Assembly: GCA_039602395.1 (NCBI GenBank) | Contig: JBCNJP010000012.1 | Coordinates: 22,882,396-22,946,395 of the forward strand | DNA from: Deinandra increscens subsp. villosa | Taxonomy: Eukaryota; Streptophyta; Magnoliopsida; Asterales; Asteraceae | Reading direction: 5' to 3' | Length of the DNA stretch: 64,000 nucleotides | Position numbers and translations under genes: made by a program | In this document: positions 46,818-57,739 of the stretch, piece by piece | Layout: the number at the start of each line of letters is the position of its first letter | Position numbering within the stretch: the first letter of the stretch is position 1 | The notes under the pieces: generated by a model | Database searches by the model: none | What the model saw: the letters and a program-made list of their open reading frames with translations, nothing else | Told to the model about the DNA's origin: nothing

Positions 46818-47207
46818 TGTTGGTCCCGAAACAACAATCGAACACGATATCGTAAACACAAACGAGTGCGGAAACCTCGTTTGTGAGTGATTCGAGAAGA
46901 AGATGATGAAAGAGATTTGATTTGAGATGAAGAACAAAACAAACACAAACAAATCTTGAATGAAACTTGATCAATCTTCTCTAAAGGAGTTCACAATCGT
47001 AAATTACAAAGAGTGGCTGGAAATCGTGATCAAGAACTACCAGAAACATCAACTAGTTGGGTTTATATACTACCCATTACAAAAACCCTAGCTATGATCG
47101 TAAACCCATAAGGTGAACCGGCGCAACAAGGCCAAATCGGAAACCCGAAGCCCAACATAATGCAAGCCCAAGTCTAATGTTCATGCCTCATAATGTATAG
47201 CCCAACA
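46818..47207 (-). repeat. 3' LTR of copia E
   Basis: 390 bases. On the plus strand it runs TGTTGGTCCCG to ATAGCCCAACA, so both ends carry TGTTGG. Contains the family word as TATCGTAAAC (46849), AATCGTAAAT (46996) and GATCGTAAACC (47098). Confidence 0.93.
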
Positions 47208-47220
47208 ATCTTCCCCTAGG
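47208..47220 (-). other. Polypurine tract of copia E
   Basis: Minus-strand CCTAGGGGAAGAT immediately before the 3' LTR (TGTTGGGC), very like that of element C (AGGGGAAGAT). Confidence 0.85.
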
Positions 47221-47259
47221 CATGAAGCATTAGACAGTCTACGGAAGAAGCAAATCAAA

Positions 47260-49817
47260 TCAGAAGGTGTGAGACTCCTTCCTAGACCACCATTCACGCT
47301 CCACAATCCGGTTTGCTGTACCATGAAATATTCCCACCCTTATAGCATTCTCAAAGTCAAGCTCATCACCTAGGATAGGTTGGGTGGCCAGGAGCTTGAT
47401 ATCACGCTCTCCAAACCTTAGCAAATCAACTGGATCATAGAAGCGGAATTCTCGCATCTTCTTGCAAACCATCACCACCTCATGAGTTGTTGGATCATAA
47501 AAACCAATTGTCAAAATTCTTCACAAGTGTACCATCTTCAATTTCGTCCAACATGTTGATCACTCGAGTCCTTTTGGTGGGTGGTCGCCTCACTTCTCCT
47601 ACAGGCTCATTCGTAACAGGGTCAGTTCCAGTTTGAACCCATCTTGTTTGCTTTAGGTCAAAATTAGCAAAGTTTTCTTCAAGATGGCTCATCAGATTGT
47701 TACGAACAAGGTCTCCATGTGCATTCATCCATCTGTTAATAAATGGAGCTCTCAGCAAATTTCTCATATCTGTCTCAGTCCAGGAGTGAAATTGACCGCG
47801 AGTTCTGTAATACTCCACTGGACTATAGCCATCTCTGATCACAGCAAACAATCTCTTCTCTGCATCGTAGTGCTGGCACAGGATAGGTTCACGGCTCCCC
47901 CTTTTATCAATTTCACTTTCTCCCACATCAATCGAGTACAGCTTAGGGGGAGGTCCCTGGAAAAAATCCTTGAACCAATTTTCATGACTTTCTGGTGCTT
48001 TCGAGATGAATCTTCCTCCCCGAACATAGTCAGACATCTCAATGGTGTCATCACCTTCATCCTCTTGCATTGCATCAGCAATTTGAGCAGCTTGAGAAGA
48101 ACTCTGAATGTTTGAACTATTAGCTCCCTTCAACTCTTCCAACTTCTTCCTCAGTTCAAGATATCCTGCATACAAAAATCCAATACTGGCTTCATTCTTG
48201 CTCTCCTTCTCCTTTAACCTCTTGTTTTCTTCCTTTAGTTCTTTAATCTCTCCCTCTCTCCTTCTGTTTTGAGATAAAAGGAAGTTGATCTGAGGATCGG
48301 CACTTATCCGTAGATCTACCGGAAGATCACCGGTTTGAACACTCTCTCTGACAAGTGTTGGATAAGGACGAAAGATTGGTATGACGGGAGGCTAGCTTGA
48401 TTCAGAAGAAAAGTTTACTCTCACTGGGCTTGGCTCAACAAACGTGCTATCCACATCGAAGAATTGCCTTTCCTCATGAACTGGGTTGTGTTCATTCAGA
48501 ATAGGACTTTCAGTTTGAGTTGAAGTTGGCTCTTGAATATCAGCTTGATCATCACCCTGGTATGTGCTCACAACATTTGCAGGCTCAGAAACTTCATCAT
48601 CTTGAACAGTTGCACCTGATGATTCAAACACCATCAAGCTTGAGCTTGTCTTCTGGAATTTAAATCTGATGGTTCTTGGATCAGCTTTCTTTCTTGGTGA
48701 AGGTTCACGCACAGGAATAGGTTCCTGTAAGCACCTCATCAACAGCAAAATTAGCATCCAACTCTTGTGGAATTGAACCACTGCTTGAAGAAGATTTCAA
48801 GTCATCCCTTGTTCTCTTGTGACTGATTGGCCCTAAGTCCCCATAAATATCGTCTATCAGATTCTCATTTTTGGGAGAATGTCATCCATCACATTTTCTT
48901 CATCCGAAGGTATATTCTCAGGTTCTTCTTGAACATTCACAGGAACAGTTGCTGATACATCATGATCTTCAGCGACATATACATTGACTGGAGGTACTTC
49001 AGGTTCAGAATATTCTTCTTGTTCTTGTTCTCTTGCGATCTCAGGGAAAGCACCTCTTTTAGTCCACTCGAGTCTTCCTTGAAAAGTGCTCTTTCCCCTT
49101 CTATCTTGGGTTTGCAGACTGAAAACACTGTCATCCATAAACTTTATGTCTAGCTTCTCAACCCTCTCTTGAATCATTGGATATTTCTTCAAAACCACCA
49201 TATGCACAAACCTTGGAGTCATGAGAAATTGCTCTCTTGCAATCAAATCAACATTACCAACCCAATCCAACAACATCATCTTTGAAAAATTAAACTCCCA
49301 GTTCAAGGCCAGTGCAACAAATGCTGTGCCATGCACCTTGTTCAGCTAATCAAAGCTTGTTCTCTTTCCCAAGAAAGATTTCTGCATGTAGTGTGCCAAA
49401 CACCTCAAGTAGTGTGGCAAAAGCTTCTTGAATATCGGTGGGAATTTTCCTTCATAACCCAAAAGGCGTGCACCCTCTAACACATCAGCCTTAGAATATT
49501 CCATTGTGTCTTCAGCTTTATCATTTATATTCAGCCCTTTGCGAATATCTTCTTCTACGATCTCGATTCTGCGGTTTTGAATCGTTGCTGTGATCCTTGT
49601 TTATCGAGATTCGCCCTAGCAGTTCCCTAAAGTTCTCTGACAAGTTGTTCATTAATCAGCACGCTTGCTCTGAGAGCATGATTGATTTTACAAACGTTCA
49701 TCCCAGCAACAAGAGAGTATAACAACTGCATGTGTCTCTCTGGAGGTCATCAAGATAAGCAAGTATACAGTGATCTCTTTCAAAGTGAATTTCCTCATCA
49801 ATCAGTTCTTCTGCCAT
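47260..49817 (-). pseudogene. ORFx: extra ORF 3' of pol in copia E
   Basis: Start ATG (MAEELIDEE) at 49817, directly after a splice-like CGGTTTTTCAG. Several stops in the first 500 bases, then YEGKFPPIFKKLLPHYLRCLAHY, GTAFVALALNWEFNFSKMM and FLMTPRFVHMVV (49336-49190). Acidic, glutamate-rich linkers (49100-48390) follow, then a coiled-coil start and ARGQFHSW-like TRGQFHSWTETDMRNLLRAPF. The tail DLLRFGERDIKLL ends at 47260 after a frameshift near 47500. Relative of the ORFx at 1-1277. No transmembrane segment seen. Role unknown. Confidence 0.72.
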
Positions 49818-49840
49818 CTGAAAAACCGAGACAAGTGCAT
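49818..49840 (-). promoter_or_regulatory. Predicted 3' splice site before ORFx of E
   Basis: Minus strand TTGTCTCGGTTTTTCAG followed directly by the ORFx ATG. A pyrimidine tract plus AG; same relation to the start codon as in element A. No donor could be fixed. Confidence 0.45.
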
Positions 49841-50049
49841 CAGGCTTAATTATATCAATGAGCAATTATGTTTGTTAGAATCATCTTGATGTTCAATTGA
49901 TTATCCGATTATCCTTTTAATTTCCTAAAACATCAATTGAAACCTTCAAAGGAAAGAATTTGATTTTGAACCACAATTTTAACAAATCACGTTCTTAAAA
50001 TCAACACATTTAATTTTATCTTAAAACAATTAAGTTTGATAAGATAATA

Positions 50050-50720
50050 AAATCATTTTGTGTTTAGTTAAGTGTTTACGATTTTAATTCAAACTTTTTA
50101 ATGAGTTTACGATCCAATTGAGTGTTCACGATCGGGTTAACTTAAGTCCGACATAGGCCCAGTTGCAAACCCGAAGCCCGATCGTAAACAACCTTTTGTC
50201 GTAATCTTTCGGGATCGTAAACCAAACAATCGTAAACACCGATCGTAATCGCCGATCGTAAACGCTAAACGTCGTCTTCTTCCTCGTGACGATCGTAAAC
50301 ATCGAGGTCCGCCATTTTTGAGCCTGCAACTTCTCATAAACACATCAAACACTCATAAAAATACAAATGAACCATCATGAACTACCTTTTAAGTATCGTA
50401 TACTCAGAAACAACTTCAAATCTCGAGTTTTTGACAAGAAATTTGAAGAAAATGAGGATGAGCACCCGGGAGAAAAGAAACTCGAAATCACTGAGGATTT
50501 GAAGAAGAAACAGTGGATTGAAGGGTGTTTCGAGGTCGGATTGAGAAGGCGAAGTCGGTGGTTCACAAGATTTCAGCCGAGAGTGGTCGGAAGTGGTTTT
50601 CCGGTGAAAGACGGCGACGGTTAGGGTTTTGGGGTTGGGATCGTAAACGCAGAGAGGAGAGAGAGTGGATCGTAAACGTGTGATCGTGAATGGGGGTTCT
50701 TGTAGGTTTTGTTAAACGAA
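50050..50720 (-). repeat. GATCGTAAAC word cluster of copia E
   Basis: Nine or so copies of ATCGTAAAC or its complement GTTTACGAT, at about 50085, 50103, 50180, 50214, 50229, 50255, 50290, 50639 and 50669, plus variants (GATCGTAATC, GTTCACGATCG). It lies about 250 bases 5' of the ORFx start. The same word is in the LTR three times. A plus-strand ORF at 50367-50624 in the cluster gap is not supported. Confidence 0.78.
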
Positions 50721-51509
50721 ATGTTTCATAACACCCCCTTTAGTTTTGAAAATATTTCAAAAAAACTCCTAAACCTCATTTAAATGACAATTCTCTTGTA
50801 AAAAGGTTATTTTGAAGTGCTTAATTATGGTACAATATTACCGTCATGTTTAACCGTCCCCATACCCAATTGTTCATAGCAAAACCTACCCAACCTCAGA
50901 GTTTATTGAGGATTCACAAACCCCCAACTTGAGAAACCATGCAACACCGTCATGACTAACACTTATTTCCTTAATTATCAGTTGGTGATAAGGTTGACCG
51001 CATAAGCACGCAGAGAAGACCAAACAAGATAATTATTTTTATTTATTTTTCTTTATTATTTTTTTTTTGTTTTCATTTTTCTTTTCTGTGGTGTTGTCAT
51101 AACAGCAAAACATGGCGTGTGAGAGAGTGAATATTAGGTAGATACCACTCTCAACCCATTTTTGCTGGGACTCAGTTTTTTAAACCATGTAAACTAGGAC
51201 GGGAAACTAAACATATATAGAAGTTAAGTTTACTGCACTTACATTGATGATCATAGTTTTGGGTTGAGCTTACCGACATATCATCTTTGAGCAATCTTTC
51301 ACTTCAGCTCTACACGTGTCAGTCTCCGATTGTCTTGGACATTTATATGACTTCCTATCAACTCAAGACAAAACACAAAAGACTTCTTCCCCTGTTTTTA
51401 TGAGGCTTTTGAAACATAAACACCTTTTTTTTAATATATTTTTTAAATGAAACTTAAACCAAAAGTAAGCAAACATAAAAGCAAAACTATGTACAAACAG
51501 TTTTGATCA
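50721..51509 (-). other. Spacer between RNase H and cluster in copia E
   Basis: AT-rich, no gene. Contains a T-rich run (51035-51090) and GCACGCAGAGAAGACC (51005), reminiscent of the ACGCAGAGAGAGTCC in the spacers of A and D. Confidence 0.5.
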
Positions 51510-53040
51510 GATCATTCCTCGAAGGCAATCATCCTTAGGCCTTCAACACACATTTCAAAGTTTGGACGAGGAAGGGGTTTTGTGAAAAGGTCAGAAACAT
51601 TTTGATTGGAGTTTACCTTTTCGAGCTGAATCAACTTCCTATCATAGCATTCACGAATGAAATGTACCTTGATATCTATGTGCTTTGTTTTTGAATGTTG
51701 AACAGGATTCTTGACAATTTGCAGAGCAGCAGCATTATCTCAAAAAAGTGGAGTGTTAAGAAATTTCATACCGTAGTCAGTGAGCTGATTCTGAATCCAT
51801 ACTACCTGCGAGCATCCAGCTGATGCTGCCACATATTCAGCTTTGGCAGTTGACTTGGAAACGGTATGCCAATTCTTGCTTTGCCATGAGATGAGTCTGT
51901 CTCCCAAATACTGACACCCACCAGTTGTGGATTTCCTGTCAAGGTCACTACCTCCATAATCACTGTCAGTAAACGCAAATAATTGAAAATCAGTATTCTT
52001 AGGATACCAAAGTCCAAGCCGAGGCCTGCCCTTCAGATACCTAAAAATACGTTTAACAGCAGCTAAATGAGAGAGTTTAGAATTAGCCTGGTAGCGTGCA
52101 CACACACACACTGCATGCATGATATCTGGCCTGCTTGCTGTCAAATACATGAGTGAACCGATCATTGAACGATACATGAATTCACTCACTGATTCTCCAT
52201 CTGCATCTGCTGTCAATAGAGGTCTAGATGCCATGGTAGTGGAGATGGGCTTGGATACCTACATCTTGTACTTTTCCAGAATCTCATTCACGTATTTTGC
52301 TTGATGAATGAGAATCCCAGATTCATCTTGTTTAACTTGCAATGCCAAAAAAAAAAGTTCATCTCCCCTTGATCACTCATCTCAAACTTCTTTCTCATGA
52401 TATCCTCAAACTCGGTGCATAATTCTTCATTCGTTGACCCGTAGATGATGTCATCCACATACACTTGCACCATAATGATATCATCCTTCACCTCCTTTCT
52501 GAACAGGGTTTGATCAACCACTCCCCTTGTATAGCCATTTTCCACCAAATGCTTTGATATAGTTTCATACCACGTGCGTGGAGCTTGATGCAAACCATAT
52601 AGAGCTTTATCCAGAAGATACACGTGATCTGGGTGTTCCTCATCCACAAACCCCGGCGGTTGAGCCACATAGATCTCTTCATTCATGTCAGCATAGAGAA
52701 AAGTTGTCTTCACATCCATCTGATGCACAGTGAAGTTGAGATATGTTGCTACAGCAAGGAATATTCGAATAGCTTCCAATCTGGCCACAGGTGTGTACAC
52801 CTCATCATAATCAATACCGTAAACCTGTCTGTGACCTTGAAAAATCAACCTGGCTTTGTTTCTCACAATCACACCCGTATCATCTTTCTTGTTCTTATAC
52901 AACCATCTTGTGGGTATAACTTTCTTATTTTCAGGCCTTTTCACTAGATTCCACACTCCTAATTTTGAAAATTGATTCAATTCATCGTGCATAGCCTCCA
53001 TCCAACTTGGATCTTTAAGTGCTACCATCACATTTGGAGG
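51510..53040 (-). pseudogene. Reverse transcriptase/RNase H of copia E
   Basis: From 53031: LKDPSWMEAMHDEL, VIPTRWLYKNKK, GIDYDEVYTPVARLEAIRIFL, MDVKTTFLYADMNEEIYV (first catalytic aspartate), YGLHQAPRTWYE and YVDDIIYGS (catalytic). A run of ten T at about 52355 has one base too many and shifts the frame; a TAG follows KYKM at 52258. RNase H then reads FTDSDYGGSDLDRKSTTGG and STAKAEYVAAS, with a stop (cysteine codon TGT to TGA) before DNAAALQI at 51737, ending near 51510. Confidence 0.92.
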
Positions 53041-54750
53041 CTCTATCTAAGAGATAAAGCATGAGTACATTCAGAAGTTGATGTCACCCACGCGACTTCT
53101 AGTAGTGACACCTGCTGAAACTGGTCCAACCACATTGCTGAGAGGATGATCTTGTTAATTCTTGTGGTTTGTACATCTGGTACTGAAACAGAAACAGGCA
53201 GGTTAGTATCATTAACATTATCATTCATACCTTGGGTTTCTGGCTCCTTCTGATCATCATGAGTTCCTGAAGATTCTGGAACATCCACATTATCATCCTT
53301 AGGAGTTGCTACTGATACACTATCACTAACATTTTTCACACATGGCCTTACTTCAGGAGCTGGAGCAATGATGTCTTCTTCTTCTCCCAGACTATGAAAC
53401 ATATTTGAGAAGTTGAAACCTTCAAAAAATGACCCATAATCAAAGATCCAGTCTGGCCCAGTTCCAGCATCAGTCGGATTGTCTTCCAACCAGTCAACAT
53501 TGAATGCCTCAATTATCACTTTGGTGGTTTTGTTGTAGACTCGATAAGCACTATTTGCAGAATATCCAACAAAGTAGCATTCATCAGCCTTTGCTTCGAA
53601 TTTCCCCACATCAGACTGAATTAGAACTGTGCAAGGACACCCGAAAGTCTTGAAGTACCCCACCCTTTGTTTTTCACCATCAATAATCTCATAAGGCGTC
53701 TTCTCATGCCGCTTGTTCAAAAGTACCCGATTTTGCACATAACAAGCAGTGTTGACAGCTTCAGCCCAAAAGAAAATTGGCAATCTTGCTTCACACAGCA
53801 TAGTTCTTGCAGCTTCAACGAGTGTTCTGTTTCTTCTTTCAGCAACACCACTCTGTTGAGGCGTGTATGGTGCACTGTATTGCCTTTCTATACCTTTCTC
53901 TCCACAGAACATATTCAATTCAGCATTCTTAAACTCTGTTCTGTTGTCTGATCTTATTACCTTCACTTTCTTGCTTATCTGATTCTCTATGAGAGTAACA
54001 AACTGTTTCACAAGTGCTGGAGTTTCATACTTGTTTGACAAAAAGAAAACCCAAGTAAATCGAGAGAAGTCATCCACTATCACCAGGCTATATGAGAACT
54101 TGCTGATACTTAGTACTTGCATTGGGCCGAAGAGATCCATATGTAGTAGTTGCAACACAGACGAAATAGAGTTTGTCATATTAGAACGATGTGGCAACTT
54201 GTGCTGCTTCCCCTTAGCACATGCAACACACTTCTCAATTGATGTGAAGTCCTTGATGGGAAGGTTTCTAACATGCTCTCCCTTTGCCAACTTGGTCAGA
54301 TTCTTCATGTTGGCATGTCCCAGACGGCGATGCCATAACAATGCCAGATTTTCATTTTGCTTTGAAATAAGACAGGCCACATCAGATGACGGAGGATTAC
54401 CCATGTTGAGAAGATATGAATTTCCTCGCCTTGGTGTACGCATCAAGACACACTCCTCGGGAATCTTGACTCCAGGCTTGAGAATGATACATTCCTTGCT
54501 ATTGAACAACACAGAATATTCTCGATCACAAATCTGCGAAACACTGAGCAGACTATGTGACAATTCCTCCACATAATGCACATCGGAGAACGTCAAGCTG
54601 CCATTCTTTACCACACCTTTCTTGCTGATCCTGCCACCAACTCCACTAACAAAAGATACACCTCCTCCATTAAAATCTTGTACCTCTTCCAAAAGTGATA
54701 AATCTCCGGTCATATGTCGGGAGCAACCACTATCAACGTACCAGAGATTG
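53041..54750 (-). pseudogene. Protease end and integrase of copia E
   Basis: Protease motif LWYVDSGCSRHMTG (54747-54706). Integrase: zinc domain HRRLGHANMKNL ... CVACAKGKQHK, then HMDLFGPMQ (first D), SDNRTEFKN (second D, with the usual glycine replaced by arginine), QQSGVAERRNRTLVEAART (E), and the C-terminal ADECYFVGYSANSAYRVYN. This 556-residue stretch is open from 54713; an upstream TAG sits just before GQPRRTVNN. The linker to RT contains a frameshift and a stop near 53050. Confidence 0.93.
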
Positions 54751-54775
54751 TTGACAGTTCTTCTCGGTTGTCCCT

Positions 54776-54800
54776 ACATGAATCAAAGATCAGTTAGAGT
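54776..54800 (-). promoter_or_regulatory. Branch-point and 3' splice-like site at gag/pol boundary of E
   Basis: The gag stop (TGA) overlaps CTAACTGA; about 20 bases on, CATGTAG is followed by GGACAACC, the first codons of the pol frame. The same arrangement occurs at 16909-16934 (C), and in altered form at 11548-11573 (B) and 37770-37796 (D). Confidence 0.4.
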
Positions 54801-57120
54801 CGGGTACCCAGGCCATAACAGATCTGGGCACACCCTTGGAGTCAACGTAGTTGACTAATTCAAAGGACATTCCTGACTTTGATTCAGTTACACCCAAACT
54901 TTGAGCGTTGACTTTTGGTTTCCACAAAGTGTGTTTCTGAGGTTTTGACACATTGGTTGAATTCTTAACAGTTGCAGGTTTCTTCTGTGGAGATGTGACC
55001 TTTTTATCTGCATGTTTCTTGACAGGTCTCCACTCAAGTTTTAATTTTGTTTGAACAACTTGTTTTGTTTGAGAAACATCTTTTGATTTTGAAACCTGTT
55101 TCTTAACCTTTGTTTTACCTTAAGGTTGAGAAAACCCTTTTGTTTTGGGTACCTGTTTTTCAACAAGTTCAGATTTCATCTTATCTTTTCTTTGATAAAC
55201 TCCTTTAGGTGTGTAGGTTGTTTTTGGAGTTTTGGCCACATTCCATTTTTCATCAACAGGCTTTGTCACTGGAGTTTTAGTGTTTAAAACCTTAGACTGT
55301 TGAGTCTTCATTGGTTTCGAACTTTGCTTCCCCTGAGACAAAGCTTGTTGTTTCTGATTTTTGTTTCCACCTGTCATCATTTTCTGCAACATACTAATCC
55401 GTGGGTTTTGCGGATAGTATGGTTGATAAGGTCTATTTAAACAATTTGCAGCAAAATGCCCTGGTTTTCTACACTGAAAACAATTCATAATTCTAGTCCC
55501 ATTCACATGACTACTGATGAAGAATAAAATCCCACTCGCACGTAAAATGAAATTCTAGACCTCACTCTTGAATTTGTAGAAAGAAGTAGGGGAGGATTAT
55601 GGTGAACGAAGATATTGTATTGATTGGATAGTTTGTACAAATTCAGAATCTAGAGAGAGAAACACACACTAAAGGTATAAAATTTCTCCTTGTTCAAAAG
55701 TCCTTTCTATGATTCATGAATGTTCTATTTATACTAACAAACTTGGTTCGCAAGTTCCTTAATGTGAAGCAGATGCACTTGCTGTCGGCTCCGTCGCAAC
55801 TGCATCTTTCTGTCTTGGAGATATTTTAGTTTGATTGTCACCTGCGAGTTATCTTTGTTGTTACACTTGCATATCCGATTTTGACTTCTCCTCATCAACT
55901 ACAGACATATGAACGCCTTGGGTAAGATGACTCCCATTCAGGCTTATTATCTCATTTGTGTATCAAATGTTTTGGAACTTTCTCAGGTTGCGTAATTAAA
56001 CAAAATTGTTCCGATTTTGATTTGTTGGTTCTGTTAAAGGTAGACACAACCTGGGGATAAGGAACAAATTCCTTGGGTTTAGACTCACGACCAACTTTAG
56101 TATTGGGCACACGAATTTTAAAACAATTAACTACTTCATTAGAATCAGAAACATGTTTTGAAGACATAGCCATCATTAATTGTTTTGACTTGGACGCATT
56201 AAGTTCAGACACAGATGCCAAAACATCGTCCTTAGGTAAATCAGAACTTAAACTACTAGACTCATGACATTCTTTAACCCTCAAACATTCAGCATCCTTC
56301 TCAGAAACATCTTTGATCCCTACTTCATCTGCACAATAAACAAAAACATCAAAAGAACTACCATTATCGTTTAATGATTCCTGGGATGAACCCGATTCAC
56401 AAGTGAATGTCACTAATCGATTCTGATTACCAAAACCATAGGTCATATGTTTCTCATTTTCTAACTCCTCTTCTGTCATGGGTTTCACACCAATCAAAAC
56501 ACTATCTATGTGAGGTCCTACTTCATGCATTTCTGATTCAGATCTATCTACCTGATCCTCCTCATAGATCATACCTATTATATCTCTAGACACAGGTTGA
56601 GGAACACTATTCTTATTCTTTTCAGAAAAGCTAATTCCTATACCAAATCTAACATCAGTTATGCAGGTGGACAAAGCCTTACCAGCTTCAAGCATTCTTT
56701 TGTTTCTCATTTAATTCACATCTAATTTCACTTGCAACTCACTGTTCTGATGTTTAAGTTCATCTACCTGCTTTCTAAGCTCAACTATTTCTAACTTAGC
56801 ATTGTCATACAAGACAGACTTCTGAGTGGCAAGGGCTTGGTATTTCTCTATGTCTAGTTTCTGTGCTTTGACTTTCTCCTCACTCTTTTCCCATCTACCC
56901 TTAAACGAACTTCTAGAACATTGAATATCAAATATTTCTATCTCACTATTTTTCCAAAGTTGTCTAAGGCCAGCAATTAAACGAGCATAAGTGGGATTAG
57001 TACATACCTTTGTGTTGTCGACTTCGGCTGCAAATGCCTCCTTGTCTTCAACCAGGTTCTCCTCCTCATCTCCCAGCTTCTCTTCAGTGACCACAAATGC
57101 ATGCTCCTCTTCATCATTAT
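54790..57120 (-). pseudogene. Gag of copia E
   Basis: The N-terminus is lost at the junction with the LTR (57120). From there DDEEEHAFVVTEEKLG, a coiled coil (56900-56720), a stop at 56711, then SFSEKNKNSVPQPVS and an acidic, serine-rich linker to 55952. After a 430-base insertion the frame resumes with NGTRIMNCFQCRKPGHFAANC (CCHC knuckle, 55500-55445), a basic region with KNQKQQALSQGKQ and TPVTKPVDEKW, and ends PRSVMAWVPDSN at about 54794. Confidence 0.8.
55503..55940 (-). mobile_element. 430-base insertion in gag of copia E, 9-base direct repeats
   Basis: Bounded by TCCCATTCA at about 55498-55506 and 55933-55941 (plus strand). Inside, the minus strand has a TATA box GTATAAATAG (about 55735) followed by a CTCTCTCTAG leader and no ORF. 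Removing it with one repeat restores SLNGTRIMN of gag (compare SLNGHT in element C). It looks like a small promoter-bearing element or solo LTR. A 9-base TSD suits Mutator-like elements, but terminal inverted repeats were not found. Confidence 0.6.
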
Positions 57121-57405
57121 TGAGATGAAGAACAAAACAAACACAAACAAATCTTGAATGAAACTTAATCAATCTTCTTTAAAGGAGTTCACGATCGTAA
57201 ATTACAAAGAGTGGCTGGAAATCGTGATCAATAACTACTAGAAACATCAACTAGTTGGGTTTATATACTACCCATTACAAAAACCCTAGCTATGATCGTA
57301 AACCCATAAGGTGAACCGGCCCAATAAGCCCAAATCGGAAACCCGAAGCCCAATATAATGCAAGCCTAAGTCTAATGTTCATGCCTCATAATGTATAGCC
57401 CAACA
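57121..57405 (-). repeat. 5' LTR of copia E, truncated inside
   Basis: 285 bases matching 46923-47207. The other about 105 bases of the LTR, the primer site, leader and start of gag are deleted, so gag sequence is fused to the LTR at 57120/57121. Confidence 0.92.
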
Positions 57406-57472
57406 TATATTTATGTATATATATATATATATATATATATCGATCTGATCGGTTTTATTTGTCATGTTTCCA

Positions 57473-57604
57473 GGTAAATAATGATCGGAAAAAGATGTCG
57501 AAAGTGTACTTAACACCAAACCAGCTGAGTCAAGATCTGATAAACATAAAACTTAGTACACGGATCCAGCAGAAGCAACTGATGAGCACGGACAAGAAAT
57601 TATA
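57473..57604 (+). pseudogene. Last exon of the TNPA-like gene
   Basis: After acceptor TCATGTTTCCAG the frame reads VNNDRKKMSKVYLTPNQLSQ and ends QLMSTDKKL and a stop at 57604. It continues the gene from the donor ACCACAG|GTAATT near 46756; the intron between holds copia E. A downstream 57605-57740 AT-rich stretch is the probable 3' UTR. Confidence 0.65.
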
Positions 57605-57739
57605 ATTAATTTATTATAGAAATTAAACTTTGATTAGTGTGTTATTTTTTTAACAGCATTTGATTAGTGTATGTATATTAATTTTTAATTATAATATGAT
57701 TTAAGGTTTCTCGTTATTCATTAATAAGCAGTATAATTA

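Larger units (their letters stand above)
46813..57410 (-). mobile_element. Ty1/copia element E with ORFx, inside TNPA intron
   Basis: TSD TATAT at 46813-46817 and 57406-57410; element proper 46818-57405. On the minus strand: truncated 5' LTR (57405-57121), gag, protease-integrase, RT-RNase H, spacer, word cluster, ORFx, polypurine tract, 3' LTR (47207-46818). It inserted in a (TA)n tract. Shared LTR parts differ at about 10 of 285 positions by eye (about 3.5%). The most complete copia element in the window, though with stops and shifts. Confidence 0.93.

Noticed and set aside
50367..50624. An 85-codon plus-strand ORF in the E spacer
   Set aside because: It lies in the gap of the GATCGTAAAC cluster, is opposite to the element and has no recognisable domain or splice context.
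53667..54576. Plus-strand ORFs of 94 and 195 codons
   Set aside because: Exactly antisense to the well-supported integrase of copia E.
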